Positions 60,601 to 64,000 of a DNA stretch of 64,000 bases are shown piece by piece. The DNA comes from Vitis vinifera. Lineage: Eukaryota; Streptophyta; Magnoliopsida; Vitales; Vitaceae. The stretch lies in NCBI RefSeq assembly GCF_030704535.1, contig NC_081811.1:6614001-6678000 (forward strand), read 5' to 3'. The notes below the pieces were generated by a model, which was not told the DNA's origin, did no database searches, and saw nothing but the letters and a program-made list of their open reading frames with translations. The position numbers and the translations under genes are program-made. How positions within the stretch are numbered: the stretch's first letter is position 1; the number at the start of each line of letters is the position of its first letter.

Positions 60601-61223
60601 TCATATTAAAAACTTAAAAGAATGACAACTTATCAATTCAAACAATTAGACAAACTTTAGTTCAATTAAAAGTATAGAATTTAAATTACCTTCTCAATCT
60701 CTGCATATTGAATCTTTTTTTCAAGCCCACTAATTTTCCCAGATAATTCAGACACTTTTAGCTGCATCTCTCTTATTGATCCAAGCTGCTCCAACTCAGA
60801 TTCATACTGTTCTTTTTGTTTTTTAAGTCCTACAGATTAGCAAAAGTTAATAGACTATAACAAGACATACAAACTCAAGGCAACCACTACACAAACCTTC
60901 AACTTTTTTATCATCCCACTGTTTTGATCTTGCTTCCATTCCACCACTGGTACCACCAGTCATTGTGCCAGATTTTGTGAGTAGAATCCCATCGACAGTT
61001 ACAACTATTAAATGCACAAAAAACTCTTCATTAGCAATGATACAGAATATATAAGCTCCACATGAATGACACCAACAACAAAAAGAAAATGAAGTAGATA
61101 AACATTAATTCACCTTTAAACCTCTCTCCACTCCAGCTAAGAACCTTAGCTTCCTCAAGGTCATCGCATACTAAAGTATTGGCAACAGCAAATAGAATAG
61201 CCTTCTCCAAGGCTGGATCAAAT
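54696..61223 (-). CDS. SMC1: Cohesin subunit SMC1, C-terminal half (partial)
   Basis: Eleven exons, right to left: 61223-61114, 61004-60897, 60829-60690, 60430-60341, 60251-60043, 59580-59411, 57361-57252, 57144-56765, 56169-55918, 55105-54878, 54744-54696. They give 1846 nt, about 615 codons, so the N-terminal half lies beyond the right edge. The first exon here continues the hinge (FDPALEKAILFAVANTLVC), followed by LLTKSGTMTGGTSGGMEARS, a long coiled coil, then the C-terminal ATPase: signature QLSGGEKTVAALALLFSIH, Walker B PFFILDEVDAALDNLN, and TLTFDLTNY near the end. SMC1 pairs with SMC3 to hold sister chromatids. Reading frame is intact across all joins. The large intron between exons at 59411 and 57361 holds repeat debris. 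Confidence 0.95.
55182..55350 (-). mobile_element. Retroposon insertion with 16-bp TSD in an SMC1 intron
   Basis: 169 bp with a T run at the left end (poly-A on minus). It is flanked by perfect 16-bp repeats TCAAAAGAGCAATCTT (55166-55181 and 55351-55366). Same mode of insertion as at 21846. Confidence 0.85.
55355..55606. repeat. Tandem duplication, ~126-bp period, in an SMC1 intron
   Basis: Two copies (about 55355-55480 and 55481-55606) share AAGAGCAATCTT, ACTCCTCACATAAATATGCC, GCTTTTTCCTCCAAAATTTT and a TTCAAGTAA end. Few differences. Confidence 0.8.
57656..57947. repeat. Tandem duplication, 144-bp period, in an SMC1 intron
   Basis: Copies 57656-57799 and 57800-57947 both begin GTACCTAG and share GCACAAAATACAAGCTAAGAG, AGTAGGGTCTCA, AAATATGGTGCT and AGAAGAATAATCAT. 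They differ at about one position in ten. Confidence 0.8.
57948..59410. other. SMC1 intron interior, repeat debris
   Basis: Contains minus-strand ORFs of 95, 72 and 63 residues without a recognised family, and a short TATG repeat run at 58354-58381. The ORFs may be pieces of an old transposon. No gene is claimed. Confidence 0.35.
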
Positions 61224-62553
61224 CTGTGATGGTTAAGTTTACAAACTGAAGGATTTATTTGGATTTTCATGCAAATATATGGTTCTCTAACATACAACAT
61301 GATGAAGACCAAAGTAAAAGCAACATCAATTCGGGAAAAAAGGATGGCTTAGAAATCATAAGAATGAACAACAATAAAAAATATTGCTGTCACTTTCCAC
61401 CCCACTCCTGGACCTAGTTGCAAGCATTCAACCAAGGACTAAAGTTAAACACAGAACACTGAGGCTGGTACTGTAGAAGGCAGGACTTGTTGATTAAATT
61501 GCAAAGGAGACCTTCTAGTGGAAACTGGATTTGAAATTCATGGTAGCATGCACACGCACCAAGGAAAATAACACTTTTTGGCATCTTGAAGACATTAAAG
61601 TCGATATAAAATATTTGCCTTATTTTGAATGAACTAAGCTAATACTTTTTAAGGACTCAGATCAACTTGAATTTGATTGAATTTGTCAGCAAACCATCTC
61701 AAGTTGATTGAATTTGTCAGCAAACAATCTAAAACCCTGTATAGTACTATGACCAATACTAATTACTGCAGAAGCACTTGATTTGATACCTTCCTTTTTC
61801 TTGATTCCACATTTAAGCATCAATGGCACATTAATGTAGTACATAAACATTGCTGTGAATGAACAAATCTAAAATTTGTTTGTTTTGGTGGAAAACTAAA
61901 TCAGAAAAAGAGATGTCTCCATACTGAACCACTTAGATGCTAAAATTAATAAAATATTTTCAAGAGCTCCTTGTATATGATTGAACATTTGCACCCCTTT
62001 GTGAGGAGCCAAGTCAACAATTTGGTTATCAAAAAGAATATTGAAGAATTTTTACATAGTATTTTCTTATAAGCAAATAAAATTTTACTAGAAAGGGGCC
62101 TACCATGAAAGGTGGGGTTGTGCTCCAAATATACAGAAAATATATTAAGGATGCAAAGACAAGAGAACAAAACAAGAAAACCCAAAGCGCTAACACCTCA
62201 CCAAACAATCAACAAAACTAAAAAAGGCATTTTAACATCCCCCAATGAGTTTTTAAAAGACTGAAATAAAGAACAAAAAAATACTCTTTGAAAAGATCAA
62301 AGTGCTCCAACTCCCCAAAATTTTACAATCCTGCTCTTGCCAAATTGTCAAAAACAAGCATGATAGCACCGTCCTTCACACCTACTCTCACCTCTTGCCC
62401 ACAGCATGCCAACCAAACAAAACCTCTGTCACCAACTGATGAAGCCCCAAAGAGTAGACAATAGGAGAGAGCAGGTAATGTCACAAAATACAAGCTTCTT
62501 GGCAATGGAGAAGGATGTGACTGAACGATTGAATAAAGTAGTTAGTTCAGCCT
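61224..62553 (-). other. SMC1 intron sequence before the copia insertion
   Basis: No exon-like frame was found between the acceptor at 61224-61225 and the LTR. 62060-62400 resembles a LINE 3' tail in minus orientation, but no target-site duplication was identified. Confidence 0.5.
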
Positions 62554-62719
62554 TGTTGAAAGAGAGAGAGAGAAAGGAGAAAAACCTTAATTCTCATTCA
62601 TGTAATGTCTACTTACAATTGAGATATATATATATACAAGGCTAGGAGTCCTAACTACCATACATGTGACCTATATTAACAAGGAAAGATAATATACTAT
62701 AAATACATTATATTCAACA
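62554..62719 (-). repeat. 3' LTR of copia element 2
   Basis: 166 bp, TGTTGAA at the left and TTCAACA at the right, a TG...CA LTR with inverted ends. A GGGGGAG polypurine tract lies directly inside it on the minus strand (complement of 62721-62727). The 5-bp flank to the left is AGCCT; the partner would lie beyond the window. Confidence 0.85.
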
Positions 62720-62726
62720 CTCCCCC

Positions 62727-63998
62727 TCAAGCTGGAGCATATACGTCATATGCACCAAGCTTGTTACAAATATATTTAATCCTAGGACCTCTGAGAGATT
62801 TAGTGAAGATGTCTGCTAGTTGATCATTTGAATTGACAAAACTTGTAGCAACACATCCTGATGCGATCTTCTCTCTAATGAAATGACAGTCAACTTCAAT
62901 ATGCTTGGTCCTTTCATGAAAGACTGGATTGGATGCAATATGTAATGCGGCCTGGTTATCACAGATGAGTTTCATCTGTTCATCCTTTCCAAATCTCAAC
63001 TCCTGAAGAAGATGTCTCAACCATATGAGTTCACATGTTGCCAAAGCCATAGCTCGATACTCGGCTTCAGCGCTAGATCTGGCCACTACATCTTGTTTCT
63101 TACTCTTCCAAGATATTAGATTACCTCCAATAAAAACACAGTACCCTGAAGTGGAACGTCTATCTGTGGGTGAGCCAGCCCAATCTGCATCTGTGTAACC
63201 AACAACTTGAGTATGACCTCTGTTCTCGTACAATACACCTTGGCCTGGTGTACTTTTGATATATCGAAGAATACGGATTACGGCATCCCAATGGCTATCA
63301 CATGGTGACTGTAGGAATTGACTAACAACACTCACAGGAAAAGAAATGTCTGGACGAGTAATGGTGAGATAGTTCAATTTACCTACGAGCCGTCGATATC
63401 TCCCGGGGTCTCCTAAAGGCTCCCCCTGTCCTGGTACAAGTTTGACATTCGGATCCATAGGTGTGTCTACCGGTTTACAGTCTAACATACCGGTTTCTTC
63501 CAGGATGTCTAAAGCATACTTCCTTTGGGAAAGGACCACACCAGAACTGGATTGAGCTATCTCAATTCCCAAGAAATACTTGAGTTTCCCCAAGTCTTTG
63601 GTCTGAAAGTGGGTAAAAAGATGTTGCTTTAGTTTCTGAATACCATCCTGATCACTGTCTGTAATGACGATGTCGTCCACATAAACAACCAGATAAATAC
63701 ACTGCCCCAAGGAGTTATGATGATAAAAAACTGAATGGTATGCTGTACTGCGAAGCATGCCAAACTCTTGAACAACAGAACTAAAACGGCTAAACCATGC
63801 TCGAGGAGATTGTTTCAAGCCATATAGAGAACGGCGTAACCTGCACACTAAACCAGACTCCCCCTGAGCAACAAAACCAGGAGGTTGCTCCATATAAACT
63901 TCCTCGGCAAGATCACCATGAAGGAAGGCATTTTTAATATCCAACTGATAAAGAGGCCAAGAACACATAGCAGCCATGGAGAGAAGCAAGCGGACAGA
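62727..63998 (-). CDS. Ty1/copia pol, RT-RNase H part (partial at right edge)
   Basis: Open without a stop from the window edge to the stop at 62727, about 420 residues. The reverse transcriptase part has LDIKNAFLHGDLAEEVYMEQ, RSLYGLKQSPRAWFSRF and the catalytic YVDDIVITDSD. The RNase H part has ADWAGSPTDRRSTSGYC, SSAEAEYRAMALATCELIWL and KHIEVDCHFIREK. The end LADIFTKSLRG is typical of copia pol. Unlike element 1 there are no stops here, so the insertion is younger. The reading continues past the edge (SVRLLLSMAA at the right), and the first residue is not a real start. It lies in an SMC1 intron in the same orientation. Confidence 0.93.
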   Translation of the reverse strand, partial: SVRLLLSMAAMCSWPLYQLDIKNAFLHGDLAEEVYMEQPPGFVAQGESGLVCRLRRSLYGLKQSPRAWFSRFSSVVQEFGMLRSTAYHSVFYHHNSLGQCIYLVVYVDDIVITDSDQDGIQKLKQHLFTHFQTKDLGKLKYFLGIEIAQSSSGVVLSQRKYALDILEETGMLDCKPVDTPMDPNVKLVPGQGEPLGDPGRYRRLVGKLNYLTITRPDISFPVSVVSQFLQSPCDSHWDAVIRILRYIKSTPGQGVLYENRGHTQVVGYTDADWAGSPTDRRSTSGYCVFIGGNLISWKSKKQDVVARSSAEAEYRAMALATCELIWLRHLLQELRFGKDEQMKLICDNQAALHIASNPVFHERTKHIEVDCHFIREKIASGCVATSFVNSNDQLADIFTKSLRGPRIKYICNKLGAYDVYAPA

Positions 63999-64000
63999 AG

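Overview
This is a 64-kb piece of a plant nuclear genome. The genes have many introns with GT-AG borders, the intergenic DNA is strongly AT-rich, and the window holds Ty1/copia, LINE and MITE sequences plus plant-only families (11S legumin seed storage proteins, a patellin, a DUF761-type protein). The repeat style and gene types suggest a woody dicot. Grapevine (Vitis) is my best guess, but that is inference from pattern memory and was not searched.

Layout. 1-850 is a tandem repeat of about 56-bp units with a palindromic core. 820-1160 is a 171-bp tandem duplication. 3.2-4.2 kb looks like a decayed gypsy-type LTR. 4.6-4.94 kb is a processed NUP62 pseudogene fragment. 5714-11249 is a full-length but dead Ty1/copia element (minus strand) with two ~558-bp LTRs and a perfect 5-bp target-site duplication. 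12326-13265 is a Mutator-like non-autonomous element with TIRs, a 9-bp target-site duplication and an internal tRNA-like sequence; truncated relatives lie at 13.38-14.25 and 42.83-43.76 kb. 15815-16432 (minus) is a DUF761-like ORF.

18027-30101 (minus) is a complete 14-exon TIM44 gene of the mitochondrial import motor, with one GC-AG intron and a 4.2-kb intron holding three same-direction LINE remnants. 33267-33841 (minus) is a two-exon gene for a small secreted protein. Three 11S legumin genes follow: 35642-37397 (+), 39803-41595 (-) and 45049-46879 (-). Each has four exons, intron phases 1/0/0, an Asn-Gly processing site, and a promoter with legumin box, ABRE-like motif and TATA box. The second and third form a tandem duplicate of more than 2 kb. 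A truncated copia 5' end (44154-44760) sits just beyond the 3' end of the third gene. 48.7-51.2 kb is a badly decayed copia gag-integrase region on the minus strand. 51781-53417 (minus) is a four-exon patellin. 54696 to the right edge (minus) is the 3' half (11 exons) of cohesin SMC1. A second copia element with an open RT-RNase H frame lies in an SMC1 intron at 62554 and runs off the window.

The host genes do unrelated jobs: protein import (TIM44), seed storage (legumins), membrane trafficking (patellin) and sister-chromatid cohesion (SMC1). The only functional cluster is the legumin trio. All exon borders were read by eye from splice sites and reading-frame continuity. I found no convincing novel system; the least explained structures are the palindromic array at the left edge and the tRNA-bearing terminal-repeat element.
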